A stretch of DNA of 64,000 nucleotides from contig MNCI01010007.1 of NCBI GenBank assembly GCA_015680685.1, forward strand, positions 62,517 to 126,516, written 5' to 3'. Each line of letters opens with the position of its first letter. Position 1 is the stretch's first letter. The notes beneath the pieces were generated by a model, which did no database searches, was not told the DNA's origin, and worked only from the letters and a program-made list of their open reading frames with translations. This document shows positions 46,800-58,625 of the stretch, piece by piece. The position numbers were made by a program, and so were the translations under genes. The stretch comes from Gnetum montanum. Taxonomy: Eukaryota > Streptophyta > Gnetopsida > Gnetales > Gnetaceae.

Positions 46800-49685
46800 T
46801 AGATGAGGTCATGATTAGATCATACAAGTTCAATGTTATGTTCTTTTATTTGAGTGCTTATTTGACCTTGGCTAATGTATCCACAAAGTCTTTGTCATCA
46901 ACCATGTTTTTGCTGGCCTTGACTTCTTCCATGTGGCCTAAGAGACATATCTCTCATAGAGGAAACTTAGGCTTTGTTTGCTTGATTTGCTTAGGAGCCT
47001 CAGTGCTACCTGGCAATTTACTTGTTGTAGCTTCTTTAGTTGTTTTGGCCATAAGAACCATAGATATGGGAACTAGTTTTAATAGACCTAGCACTCTTTG
47101 GTCTTAATATTGCCTAGCCATCTTGCCTACAAGATGCTCATTGGGTCTTCTATGTCACCGTCTCAAGGGCCTACCAGTGTTGCTAGCAAGGTTACCCCTT
47201 GGAAAGGAAGGAACCAATGCGCTAGCCACTACTGGATTTCAGGAAAGTAAGGGGCTAGCATGCTATGGCACTCAGACGATGATGGGTGGTTGAACTATTT
47301 TTGTTAATGCAAATTATGGGGTAAGCCTAACTACAAAGGATGTGGTAGGTGCTTGAAGTGGCACTCTAATAATGAAGGGGTGCCTTGAACCTATGGGGTT
47401 CAAGGGAACCCTTGCATTACCAAAGGGCACCCAGACCATGCATGGCTATTGCACTGATTTTGGGTTATCATCAACGCTAATGAAATTTATGACATAGTCA
47501 ATGTCATCTGCATTTAGAGGATCATTGTACACCTTCATAGAGTATTTTTTAGGCCTAATCATGTTTGTAGTGTTAAGTACCAACTCACCTCTTTTAATCA
47601 TCCTTTGCAAATTATCCTATAGAGCTATGCAAAAATCAATGTTATGGCCAGGCAACTAGTGGTAGTGGCAAAATTAGTCCAGGCTAAAATGCCTTAGGAC
47701 CAAGGCCTCATTTGGTGCTGTTGACATAGGATTCCTTAGTAACTCACAATATCTATCATGTTTCTTGCAAGCATCCTCAGGCATTTTCTTGTACTACATA
47801 TGTTCAGCTTATAACAGTTGATCTAGTAGCTTTGAAGGTTTTAACAAGAATGGGATGTACTTAGAGTGATCCTTGCACTCAAAGTTAGGCCTTGGAATAG
47901 CTTGGGTTGTGGCCACCAAGGATGTAGTCTGGATGGCTACCCTTATGCTAGGATTGGCAACTTTTTTGTTAGCCGAGCCTCTAGGCTACCTAGCCGTTCA
48001 CCTCAGGTTGGTTGCTTTGGCCTCTTCGACCATAGTTGCCACCATTGCATTCTACTTTCCCTTATTCTTGTTCCTCCTTACATGCTAATTTTTTTGTAGG
48101 CCACATAGGTCATGTCCCTACTAGCTTCTATCACATCTTGTACACTCTTGGTTTAAGTGAAGGCTTAGCTTATGGATTGTTGGCCTAAGTAATATAGTTT
48201 CAACTTTCTTAAGTCATTGACTACATACTTAAAAATGGCTAGGAGGTGTGTTTCGACTATCAGCTCTTGTATTTCATTCAGCAAGATACTCCAATGCTAA
48301 ATGAACTTTTTTATGAGCTCTAGGTGACCCTACTTCACTTGCATTAGTTGGTCCAAGGTGGTCTCCAGCTTCAAGTTCTATTTGAAGCACATCACGAATT
48401 TTCCCAAGAGGTCCTCCAAAGAGGAGATGAAGCTTCTAGGCAGTACACAATATAAATGTAATGCTTTGCCAATGAGTGAGATGGAAAACATGTGTATGAT
48501 GGCATTTGGCCATGCTTGCAACAACAAACACTTCAACCTAAATGTAACTAGATGTGCATTGAGGTCCCCCTCACCATTGTATTTGGTAAATTAAGATAAT
48601 GGAACCTTAGCTGGAAGAGCTAGAGGAGGGACCATAGGACTTATAAGGTCATCCTAGTAGAAGTCCACAACTTTGACAATTTCAAAGGAGGTGTCCTGGA
48701 GTTGCTTCACCTCTTTCATCAAGCTTTGGATCATCTGGAATGCCTAGTCTAATTTTTAAGATGTTCCAGCTGACTATGCTAGTTGTGTGATTTGCTATTG
48801 AACTAGCTATGTGATGCATGGCCTAGTTATAGGTTGAAGAATTGTAGAATGTGCTTGATGTGTGGGCTATGCTATAGGGATGGTGATCAGGGTAGATAAT
48901 GCACATGTGGGTTAGGCTAGTTCCAGGGGTGCTGATGAAATAGGCAAGACATAGGATGCTTGAGCTACTTAGGGCCTAGAGACGAGCCTTGTGTGGACAC
49001 ATGGTTGAGCTGATCTAGTCACTATAGGTAGCAATGGCTAAATGGATCGAAATGATGTCATCAAGAGCAAGCTAAAGGGGGCTATTACATCATAATTTTT
49101 ATGTTGTATCTAACACATTACTATCATAGGCATTGACCTAGGCCTGGTAGAGTAGGAAGGTGACACAGGGGCTATTATCGTCTAAAGGAGAATGGGTGAA
49201 TGAGATTGCAGAAGAGCTAGCCTAGGGGTTACTCATTGGAAGATAGTGTGGAAAGAGCCTTTGTGCTCAAAGTAAGCTACAAACTCATCCTCTTCTTCTT
49301 GTGGGGGCTCCTCATAGTCCATTCCTACATCATGCTCACCTACTCAGATGAGCTAGGCTAACATCCAATGGTAGGGCTCTATGAGCAAGATGATATTGAG
49401 TGAGGAGGGGATATACTCCTATCCATTCTGATGGATTAGTTTGTAGCTTCATTTTTCTTCTATGTTCAAGTAATCTATAGATAGCCCTACTTGAATCTTT
49501 GTGTATATAAAGCTATATTTCTCATTGCTTAGAATGGCATACTCTAGGTCTTGACCATATAGCCTAAGGAATTGCCTTGGCTCTACCATTACGAGATTCA
49601 TCGTGTTTTCAATCCTGGTCTCTAGTTGGATGGGCAAGATGACAAGTGTGCTTAGGACTGATGTTGAAGGTTTTTCTGAGTTCAT
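46800..49685 (-). pseudogene. gag: gag, large family 1 element (broken)
   Basis: The N-terminal exon-free block starts at the ATG at 49685 and includes MNLVMVEPRQFLRLYG and YSFIYTKIQVGLSIDYL, homologous to copy A. The capsid block (about 48.60-48.08 kb) has TKYNGEGDLNAHLVTF, GKALHLYC and LETTLDQLMQVK. The C-terminal part near 46.85-46.80 kb matches copy A up to its truncation (NLYDLIMTS). It is more decayed than copy A, with many TAG stops. Confidence 0.75.
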
Positions 49686-50089
49686 GGATGAGGATTAAGT
49701 TGCAAGAGGGGACTACAAGGGGGGACTGCAAGGGTTGCTGATTACAAAATACTACTAACATAACTAACTACATTAACTATGCTCTCCATGTTGGAGATGA
49801 CTGCACTCCAACTGAAAGTGTCAAGAATCTGGTAGACAATAGATATGTGTGCTTTAGGTTACTACATAGGGTTAGGAGGAACTAACTACAAGGTCCAATC
49901 TATATCAACTGGTTAGTAGACAGTGCCTATGCTAGCCTAGGATTCAGCTACTACTGCACATGCAATAGGTCCACAAGGGTGTTGTGGTTTATGCTAGCCC
50001 AAAGCCAGCAACTGTGATGCAAAAAGCATGCAAGACAACCACAACGAATTCTAAAAGAGAAAATGGTTCAAGCCCTCCTTCTAGCACCA
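49686..50089 (-). other. Family 1 leader and primer binding site
   Basis: The primer site TGGTGCTAGAAGGAGGG is at 50089-50073, five bases from the LTR end at 50095. The leader contains a fold-back (CTCTCCATGTTGGAGATG near 49782) but not the four-unit array of copy A. Confidence 0.65.
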
Positions 50090-50810
50090 AAAACTGTGGT
50101 AACCAAAAATATTAATGGTTGGAACACCGAGGTCCACAAGCGCACAGCCTAACCCCGAATTCATGTGAGGGCCTACTAGAGGCAAAGATTGGATTCCCTA
50201 GAGAGTCTAGCTAATTGAATAAGGACTTACTAGTTGCAATGGGGGTGCAATGTGGTTAGCCATAGTGCTGATGCAAAATAGTGTTAAGTATGCAAACAGT
50301 GTTTATGATGTTAATAGTGTCAAACGTGTCAGTGGGGTCAACCGTAGTTAAAATTTTTGGTGAAGTGGACAATGTCAATGTATGTAGATCACTGCTCGAG
50401 CATAATTTTAGGCATGGCTATGAGGTAAAACAATGAAAAATGCAAGTACAAGAAATGCAAAGAAAAAGAGAGAGAGATGTGGAACACCAACCCAAATGGG
50501 GTTGAGCATAGTTAACACCAAAAGGGGTTAGAAGGTACACAGTGTACAACAGGTGCAGTGGATAGTGTAGTCACAATCTCAAAGGTGTCTAGCAATGAAG
50601 ACTAGCATTCCACCAAGGTGTCTACATCTATTGGGTTGGCTACCATGATGTATCATTTGCTATGGTGTTTTGTTCGGTTGTAGGGGTCCACAATGGTCTA
50701 CAACTTTGCCTCTTCTTGGCTTGCCAAAATGCTTGTGGTTTTTTTCCAAGCACTCCTTAGATTTTCTCACACCAAAAATCAACCAACGCTAAAAATTTTG
50801 AGGACATGAC

Positions 50811-50818
50811 TTTTTATA
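50811..50818 (-). promoter_or_regulatory. TATA box of the family 1 5' LTR
   Basis: Minus strand TAGACCTATAAAAAGTC. It has the same position relative to the LTR end as 30138-30131. Confidence 0.6.
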
Positions 50819-51189
50819 GGTCTAGGATTAGTGAAAATGTAGGATGACTACCATGTAGTGGAGGGGATGGTTGGGACTATGCTCTTACCCAACTACGCTC
50901 TCCATTGGGCTAGTGGTGTTGTGCTTTGTTATGCTCTATCAAACTCTGCAAGACTATGAGACTGTGACTATGCTACCAACCACATGTGTGTGCCTAGAAG
51001 ACTACAAGGTACTTGAAAAATGAAACTTGAAGACTATGCTCTCATGTGGGGTCAACCATAGTTACAATTTTGGGGCATAAAAAGGGATATAAAAAGAAGA
51101 ATTTTGCTAACTATCCTTGCCAGAGGTGAGTTGGAGCTAAGTTCAGTGATGTTGCTATGTTGTGGAGGTCATTGGAGGCTATTCTTACT

Positions 51190-51930
51190 AACTACACTCT
51201 AGACTAAGGGAGAGCATAGTCTTACACTTAGGAAAAAAATTGCAAAAAATGGCCATGTGCTGACTATGCTCTCCATCGGAGGCTAACTATGCTCTAAGTT
51301 GGTCGAGAGCATAGTCCTAGGACTTAGAAATAATTTGCAAAAAAATACTTGCTCCTTGCTAACTACGCTCTATATGAGAGGTTGAGTACGCTCTCAATTG
51401 GGGTTGAGTGTAGTCTCAACACTTAGAAAAAACTGCAAAGCTAGCCTTCATGTTGACTACACTCTCCACAAGAGGCTGACTACGCTTTCATCTAGGGGAG
51501 AGCGTAGTGTCAACACTTGGAAAAAACTACAAAAATGGCCTTCATGCTGACTACACTCTCCATGAGAGGCTAACTACATTCTCCACGAGAGGCTGACTAC
51601 ACTCTTAACTATGGGAGAGCATAGTCTTAGCACTTAGAAAAATTGTAGAAAATGACCTTCGTGCTACCTATGCTCTCAACGAGAGGCTTACTACACTTTC
51701 AACTAGGGGTGAGCATAGTCTCAACACTTAGAAAAAATTTGCAAAGTTGGCCTTCTTGCTAACTACACTCTTCATGAGAGGCTGACTACACTCTCATCTA
51801 GGGAGAGCATAGTGTCAACACTTAGAAAAAACTATGAGAAATGGCCTTCATGCTGACTACTCTCTCCATGAGAGGTTGACTATGCTCTCAACTAGGGGTG
51901 AGTGTAGTCTCGAAACTTTGCCAAAATTGT
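51190..51930 (-). repeat. U3 hairpin array, at least seven units, 5' LTR
   Basis: Tandem units of about 100 bp each carry an inverted pair. Examples are GACTATGCTCTC with GAGAGCATAGTC (51259-51315) and GACTACGCTTTC with GAGAGCGTAGTG (near 51478). Others lie near 51372, 51595, 51690, 51783 and 51880. A constant spacer (CACTTAGAAAAAA, GGCCTTCATGC) separates them. Arm sequences vary between units but stay complementary or G-U compatible. Confidence 0.85.
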
Positions 51931-52280
51931 AGTCAAGATGCCATAGTCTAGATTTGGTTGTGTTTCAAAGATCTCTCCACCTTAGTTGTCCATCTTGGTA
52001 AAAGATGAAAGTAAAATCAGGATAATAAGAATTATGATGAGCATATGAGATCCTTGCTTACATTGGAATACTTGATTCTTCTTCTTTACTACTTTTGTCA
52101 TTACCTCTTTTTTTTCTCTTTGGTAAGTGATTATGTATCCTTTTTTGAAGCCATGTTGTGATTTAAGATGTTTGGTTAAGTGTGCTTGCTTTTAGAGTTA
52201 TTAGATACTTATCAATTTTAACTTTGGGTTCTTGATACAATAAACTTTTTGAAATGAATTACTCAACATACATTGACTTT

Positions 52281-52298
52281 TCCTTGGTAATAGTGCCA
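52281..52298 (-). other. tRNA-Asp primer binding site of element G
   Basis: Minus strand TGGCACTATTACCAAGGA lies one base after the LTR end. It equals the usual plant tRNA-Asp site (TGGCGCCGTTGCCGGGGA) with only transitions. Beyond 18 bases it diverges from tRNA, unlike the 22.5 kb copy. Confidence 0.7.
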
Positions 52299-52299
52299 A

Positions 52300-53178
52300 T
52301 GATGAGCGGTAGAGTAATCCAACATCCAACCATACAAGTCAGAAGAATTTACGTGTGAACATATCATAATCTACGAATGAGGCAATGTAATTATGCTAGC
52401 AATTGGTTTAAGCTCAAGACCATTGTCTTCCAAAATGGAGCTAGTGAAGTCTATGTGTATGGTTTAGTTCACCATAATGTATATGATATTTGATGTTGTT
52501 AGGTCATTCGTACTCCTAGCAAGCATGATGAGATGAAAATAGTTTTTAATTCTAAGTCTAAGTAATTACAAGAAAGTAAATCTATGTTAGCCTAATGTGA
52601 TGGATATCTAGTCCTAGTCTACCGTACATGCTTTTGACTCATGTAGTCATCATTGGGATTACCAAGTGGTATTACTACTAAGTGAATTAAGCAATGCCAC
52701 TATCAGGTTATCGAATAACTACACTTAGAGCTCGAAACTAGTCGTATCCATATCTCTTACTATTAACATGTAAAATAAAATGTGTGTAAAGTGAATGATT
52801 AACTAGGAAAAAATAGGAAAATTTGTTCTAAGTAAACATGAGAAAATTAAGTGGATACTACAATGATGATAAGCAATCTTGATCTTTATTACCAGTCATG
52901 AACTGTGTTCAAGTACAATTCACTCAAATAAAGACATTGCACAATTCTCAACACCACACTATGGGCATATACTTCTAAGTGCTATATTACTAAAACAAAC
53001 TAAAAGAGTTCTATTACTATGGACTAAAACTTATGTGAATACATGCACCTAAGTGTTGTATTTATAAGCTGCACACATCTTGCGATATAGGATCTACAAT
53101 GGAGTAGTATGTGCTACAATATTGAATATACGACATCATAGATATGATATCGTAGGTGAAGAACAATTGACTTTATCA
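52300..53178 (-). repeat. Family 2 5' LTR of element G (879 bp)
   Basis: It starts TGATAAAGTC at 53178 and ends CGCTCATCA at 52300 on the minus strand, and matches 25656-26535 end to end. GATATC-rich fold-backs lie at 53090-53155. Confidence 0.85.
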
Positions 53179-53183
53179 ATCAA

Positions 53184-55960
53184 TTCATCAACATCATTCA
53201 TCATTACTTACTCAATCTTGAAAGTTGAACAATTAGAATTGGGGACATTCACTATTTTGATCCTATATTAGTTATTTTAAGAAATTTTTAATGATTCTAG
53301 ATTTATTAAAAATCTAGAATAGATGGCTACTTGCAATAAAAATCTCAATTGAATATCCATTATAGTTTCGAAGAAATTAGCTTTATGATTTAGCAAATTT
53401 TCTAAATCCTGAATATCTACTAGAATAAATGATAGTTCCTAATTAGATTATTTCACCATGATCACATAATAATTTGATGTAATATTAGATTTATTTTAAT
53501 TTTAATATATTTGATAAGGTTTAGGTAAAATTTTAGCATCAAAACTTAGCAACTTTTAAGTTATCATCTCTCAAATTTACACTATCAAAATTGCTACTAT
53601 TTTTGATAGACTGAAAAGAACATAATATAACCCTAGATTCAGGATATCTTTTGAAGTACTTTTTTTTCTAGATTTTAGATAACTTCCTCAAAAATATAAA
53701 TTTTATTGGCTGATTTTTTGTGAACTCAAGATAACTAAGCAATTCTTTCGTTGCCTTAAATTCCTTATATTTTCTAGAATGAATTCCATCATCCATGCGA
53801 ATTATTAGTGATAGAATTAGTAGTAGGATTTTTGTAATCTCATGTACTTTGTTAGTGTCTCTGATATCTCTACAAGGCATGAGTTTACCCACTTCTAGTT
53901 TGCAATGTTAGTGTGTAATTAGTTTTTAGTTTACCCACATTTAGTTTTTATATTAGTATGTAATCTATGACACAAAAACTATGTGAAAATGAATTTGCAT
54001 TAGTATGCAATTAGTAAGGCCAAAATTGACTTTCTTATCAGCTATTTCATTCAATATTTTTTATAGCAACTAGATGGAATTAAAACTTGATATTTATGAT
54101 GGTCTATATGTCATGAAGAATAGATACTATGTTGCCTAACTTGAATATTATAAGGATTACAATTCTTCCAGAAAAGCATGATCTATAAGAGATTAAATAT
54201 TTTCATATAATTCTCTTACATTCTCATGAACATGATAATACCTCACTCTTTTCCCAAGCCACATGATACCTCAAAAGAATAAGGAAGCATTGTAATACCT
54301 CAAGAGTGATACAAACTCATAATCCCTTCACCCTCTAATGTAAATGAATCTCTTATAAGTCCTAATTTTGTTCTCAGGTCACCTTAATAATGTTAATTCA
54401 ACAATTATTCTATCAAAAATATGAAAATTCAACTTAATTTTTGGGCCCTAAAACCTTATCCAACATGCATTACTTGTCGAGATGATTTCAACATTACTAA
54501 TTTCATATCAGTTGAACTTATGATTTGGAATATACCAAGGTTTAATTACTCACAAATAATCATGTAAATTAAATTAAATTTGAGAACTTTTTTAAAAAAT
54601 ATTTAAAAAATTAGAATTAGGAATCAAAGTCATGACATACAAGTCACAAAGTAGAACTATTAGTAATCACTTTACTAACCACCTGATCTATCAACCTTGC
54701 TTCTTCCATGTACCTTGCCTACTACTAAGTACTAAGGTTTGAAAAATGGAAAGTTATATGTTGAAATTGAAAATTATAAATTTAAACTATTAAAATTTAA
54801 ATTTTTTAAGGTTAAATTTTAAATAATATCTATTTTAGACAAGAACTTTAAAGCACCATAACTTTTAAATTGCACTTTAAGAGCCTCAAGAGCTCAATTT
54901 AGCATAACTCATGCATTCCATGTTTATTTCTAACATATAAATCATTTGGGTAGATAATAATTAGGTAATATTTTATACAAAACTTCAACCCATAGCCTAC
55001 ACGAACATGCAAAATAACTGAACATAACCTCATGTGGATGTGTGAGATTATCAATTTTATGAAAATCCATAATGTAGTGTTATCCACTAGAATCAATCTT
55101 GTGACTTAGAGTTAACAAGCTAGTGCATATAAATATGCTTTCTAATGCATATAGTCTCATCTAATCCTTTATAACCTAGCATTATCAACCAAGTTTAAAC
55201 CCATGACTTAGAGATTTAAATAGCAACATTCTTATAAATGTGCTAACACCTCACTCTTCATCCAAGTCCTATGATACCATCAAAGAATAACAAGGGAGCA
55301 TAGTGATGCTTCAAGAATGTCATGAACTCACAACCCCTTCCCTAATAAGATAAGTTACTAAGCTCATAAGCCACTTATCCCTAGAAAGATACAACTAACT
55401 TACTACTAGTTAGTCCATAGTCTCAAATTCCCTTGCATTAAAATACATGATTATATGAGGAGTTATTCAAACCTAAATTAGAAAAATTTATATTTCTTAA
55501 ATACATTTAACTCACAGCCTCCATATACCTTCAAAAATAATTAAGCATAACCCAATGTTGATAACAACATAAACTCTAACGAATGCCTAATTTGCCAACC
55601 AATTTACGTCCAAGATTAGTAATCCTTAACTAACCCTTACCTAGTTTATAAGTCTTGTAATTCAAAAAAATAACTAATCCCCAAATATTATATGAGTTTA
55701 GTAACCCTAATCCATCTAGGAAACTACTAAAACATTTATAAGAGTCATGTTTTATTTCATTATTTCAACATCAAATAATTAAGGTGCCCATAGATTTTCT
55801 ATTATTATACCCAATTTTTTGGTTTCACAACGAACAAGTCAAGTGTGGTTTTTACATTGTCACACTCAAGTTCAAGTATAAAACTTCTTCAAAATATAAT
55901 CACAAGATATAATTCTAGCTTCTAAAGGCCTCTAGGAACCATTCTAGCTCATAGCCTAGC
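53184..55960. other. AT-rich spacer without genes
   Basis: No convincing ORF, RNA gene or LTR is seen. A segment at about 54880-54945 (CAATTTAGCATAACT, then ATGTTTATTTCTAACATAT) recurs inverted at about 59215-59300, so an unclassified dispersed repeat is present. Confidence 0.5.
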
Positions 55961-55964
55961 ATGT

Positions 55965-56955
55965 GAGCTCCATTTTTTATTACCCTAAAATTTTTAGAAA
56001 ATCAAAATTTTTCTAAGTATTGGAGTTGACACTAACATAGAATCATCCTCACATCTAGACCACTACTCTCATATCAACTATATTCCTAGACCATATTTTC
56101 CATGTCATCTATGATAAAACTACCTTTTGACCTCCATTTTAATCTTCTAGGACCTCAAATGGCTCATCCATAGTACTTTCAACATGAAAGACATCAAATT
56201 TTGGCATTTTGGTAGGATGATCTTGGGACCCTAGGACTAAAACTTTTTTAAGTATTAGCTGACACTAACACTCATGTCAATGTCAATGTCAACATTATCA
56301 CTTGTAGGATAGTCCTTGGCATCTTCACTATTCATTCCATTTGCATTTCAACTCAAACCTTAATTTCTCAAGCTCTCTGCTAATCAATTAACATAATCTT
56401 AGGTACTTCAAATTGTGATTTTGAAAATTTTAAGGTAGTCAATATGAAAACATTTTCTAACTCTTTTAAGATATGCTAATGTTTACATCAATGTTAACAT
56501 TACCATCACCATGCCTACTTTAGCATCCTAAATAAGTTACCAAGTTTGGTAGTCAGTAGTATTTCATCAATCATCAAGCTCCTTTAGGTACCACAAATAT
56601 CATCATGGCTCATCTTGGTGCCATTTTGGGTATGCCAAAGGATTAATATGAATATTTTGAAAAATGTTAAAATCTTTTTAAGCCTCTAATTGATGTTGAT
56701 GTTAGAATCAACATTAGCATTAACACTTTTGAAACCTTCACAATACCATCCTTGACCTTCTTAATCAATATTAAATATCATCCCTTAGTCTCAAGAGCTC
56801 CTACGCATCATTACAACATGATTTGACATCAAGTCAAGCATCAAACAAGGTATTTGAGCCTTGAAAATTTAATGTAGGTAAAAAAAATTTAGGTAAAACT
56901 TTTTTAAAAAATCTAACAACTAGTGACATTGATGCTAACATCAATGTTAGCATCA
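55965..56955. repeat. Degenerate 200-bp tandem repeat ending in hairpins
   Basis: About five units share CAAGCTCCT-like, CATCATGG-like and AAAACTTTTTTAA-like blocks. Each ends in a variable GATGTTAACATT fold-back. The best is 56931-56954, with 11-bp perfect arms (GATGCTAACAT) and a 2-base loop. Confidence 0.6.
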
Positions 56956-56977
56956 TTGACATATACCTCATGTCTAG

Positions 56978-57507
56978 TGTCACATCTCTTTCCCATATAT
57001 CATGGAAAACATTAAATATATGTTATATTCGACATTATGCATAAAAAGATAACATGACAAATGTCAAATATACATAACATTCAAAATTATAGGTAAAGAA
57101 AATAATAGGAAAATTGGAGAAGAAAAAAGAAATGAATACTTTATTAATATGAAATAGTGTATCTAGGTCATGCTCTAAAGGTTTCTTGGGGCTATCTTCT
57201 TTCGACATCTATCTCTTAGAGACTATCCAACACTGCCATCATGGTTAGCCCTATCACCTGCTAGAAGGGATGGCCAATCACCTTCCTATTCTATTTCTCC
57301 TCGCACCTATTACTCACCTTTACAAACCTCACAACTCCATGTTAATATGACCTCTAATGCCTGGGTGTAAATACCTTAGGTAAAATCCCCCAAAGCTCAC
57401 CTCAAGAGACATTCTCATTATTATAATGTGTCCTTTCAATGCTTAATTAAAACTTACTCTTTCAAGTCTTATTACATTAATATAATACTTTTTAAGAAGC
57501 AATATCA
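56978..57507 (+). repeat. LTR-like direct repeat, left copy
   Basis: It matches 61602-62110 along about 520 bp. It starts TGTCACATC and ends near AATATCA. A TATA-like GTAAATACC lies near 57366. A possible tRNA-Met primer site (GTATCAACACCAT, near 57518) follows. No polypurine tract was found, so LTR status and orientation are uncertain. Confidence 0.5.
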
Positions 57508-58009
57508 TCTTTGTTATGTATCAACACCATTCAAGAATTGGTACATGACAATATACCCCACCCCCCTAGGTTTTATCCATCCTCCAATGAGTCCACATTT
57601 GATGCTTCAATGTTCCAATACTTTGAATTCTCTTTTTCACATAAGTTGAATATCCTAGTGTTCTCCTACTTATTTTGTAAACATAATATAATTAATAAGA
57701 ATATATGAGAATTAAATATTATTTTATCAATACTTACCTCTTTATTCTAAGGTAATGACAAGAGGTAAATTAAAGACCTACCAACCACCAATCACTAGTC
57801 CTAACCAAGGTCACACAAAGTGTAACTCATATCTCATTATCCAAGTGAAGGTAGGGTAAATCCTTATTTCTAACTTACATTACCCTAGATATTTTGCTTA
57901 TCAAATTAAAATATAAATTATACAATAAAGAAAATAACAAGATTATAAATAAGAGTAAGGTTAAGATACTCCTTAATCTTGATCAATATTAGGAATTAAT
58001 GGAAGTAGT
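57508..58009. other. Spacer inside the LTR-like pair
   Basis: AT-rich, with no coding signal that I can support. Confidence 0.4.
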
Positions 58010-58625
58010 TATAGTTATTCCACAAGGGATAAGTGGTCAGATGGCCTTATTTAGGATGGTAGAGCTTGATTTTACCTCTCAATTTATTCCTTAGAAATTA
58101 ACTCTAACAACTTCATAGCTTGAAAGAGTCAAGCATCATACTAGATGTAGTCTAGGATCTCAATGAAAAAGGATGTTGAGCCATTTTCACTAGTTATGGA
58201 AGCATAGTTAATACACTGTGATTTTTGATGAGTACTATCTATCAAAATCATCTATTCTTGAATTCTGGGATTTGACTTGTCTATTGAAGATTTGAAGTGG
58301 AATATGCACTAGCCAATGGAATTGCATGTTGAATTTATGGGAATATCTTCTTCAAATTGGATTCCTCCTTCCACATGTTCTTTTACACATTCATATTTTA
58401 AGAATTGATAAACACTACTTTCAACTTTCTCATTAAAGTCTCCACAAAGGATAAATGACATTAGATTGATAATGGTATGAGTTATGAATGACTTGCTCTT
58501 CAAAATTTTTTCTATTTGGCTAATCAAATATGCCACTTGGCAAAGTCTAACATCTAGACATGTTGATTTAGCAATACTTATTGTAGATACAATACATAAG
58601 CATCCCAATCATGTAACTCTACTAG
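58010..58625 (-). pseudogene. CCR4/EEP-family nuclease pseudogene fragment
   Basis: The C-terminal half of an exonuclease-endonuclease-phosphatase domain of CCR4 (deadenylase) type is read on the minus strand. Visible family blocks in order are a LDVRLCQVAYLISQIEKI-like stretch (about 58.57 kb), ILCGDFN (CGDFN at 58446-58432), PLASAYS (about 58.31 kb), ILDYI (LDYI at 58155-58144), LLEL, and LPS-x3-PSDHLSLV (SDH at 58041-58033). Stops (TAG, TGA, TAA) and frame changes break it. No intron is apparent over about 600 bp, so it may derive from a spliced RNA. It lies inside the 0.5 kb direct-repeat pair. The family call is by eye from motif order. Confidence 0.6.

Larger units (their letters stand above)
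29429..51967 (-). mobile_element. Family 1 LTR retrotransposon, full span, twice interrupted
   Basis: Right to left it has a 5' LTR (51967-50095), primer site (50089-50073), gag (49685-46800) and protease (46690-46280). A repeat-rich linker (45850-45480 and 38775-38680) is split by the E/H2 block. Pol (38470-35043), 3' repeats split by a solo LTR, a 3' internal region (32160-31043) and the 3' LTR (31042-29429) follow. Flanks are AAGAT (51968-51972) and ACGAT (29424-29428), a target duplication with one mismatch. All domains lie in one orientation and in canonical Ty3/gypsy order, which supports reading these scattered parts as one element. Confidence 0.75.
50095..51967 (-). repeat. 5' LTR of the large family 1 element (1873 bp)
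   Basis: It runs from TGAAACACAACC (51967) to TACCACA (50095) on the minus strand. It is longer than the 3' LTR (1614 bp), mainly because of extra hairpin units. The TATA box is at 50818-50811 (CCTATAAAAAG). Confidence 0.8.
26540..53178 (-). mobile_element. Family 2 element G, split by later insertions
   Basis: The 5' LTR is 53178-52300, the tRNA-Asp primer site 52298-52281 and the leader 52280-51968. After the family 1 insertion, gag continues at 29400-27080, and a truncated 3' LTR lies at about 26890-26540. The target duplication is ATTAA (26535-26539) against ATCAA (53179-53183), one transition apart. It lacks pol. It landed directly at the end of the copy C LTR, producing a head-to-head LTR pair. 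Confidence 0.65.

Noticed and set aside
51190-51930. CRISPR-like array
   Set aside because: The units are not identical direct repeats with unique spacers. The spacers are the conserved part, the stems vary, and the context is a plant LTR.
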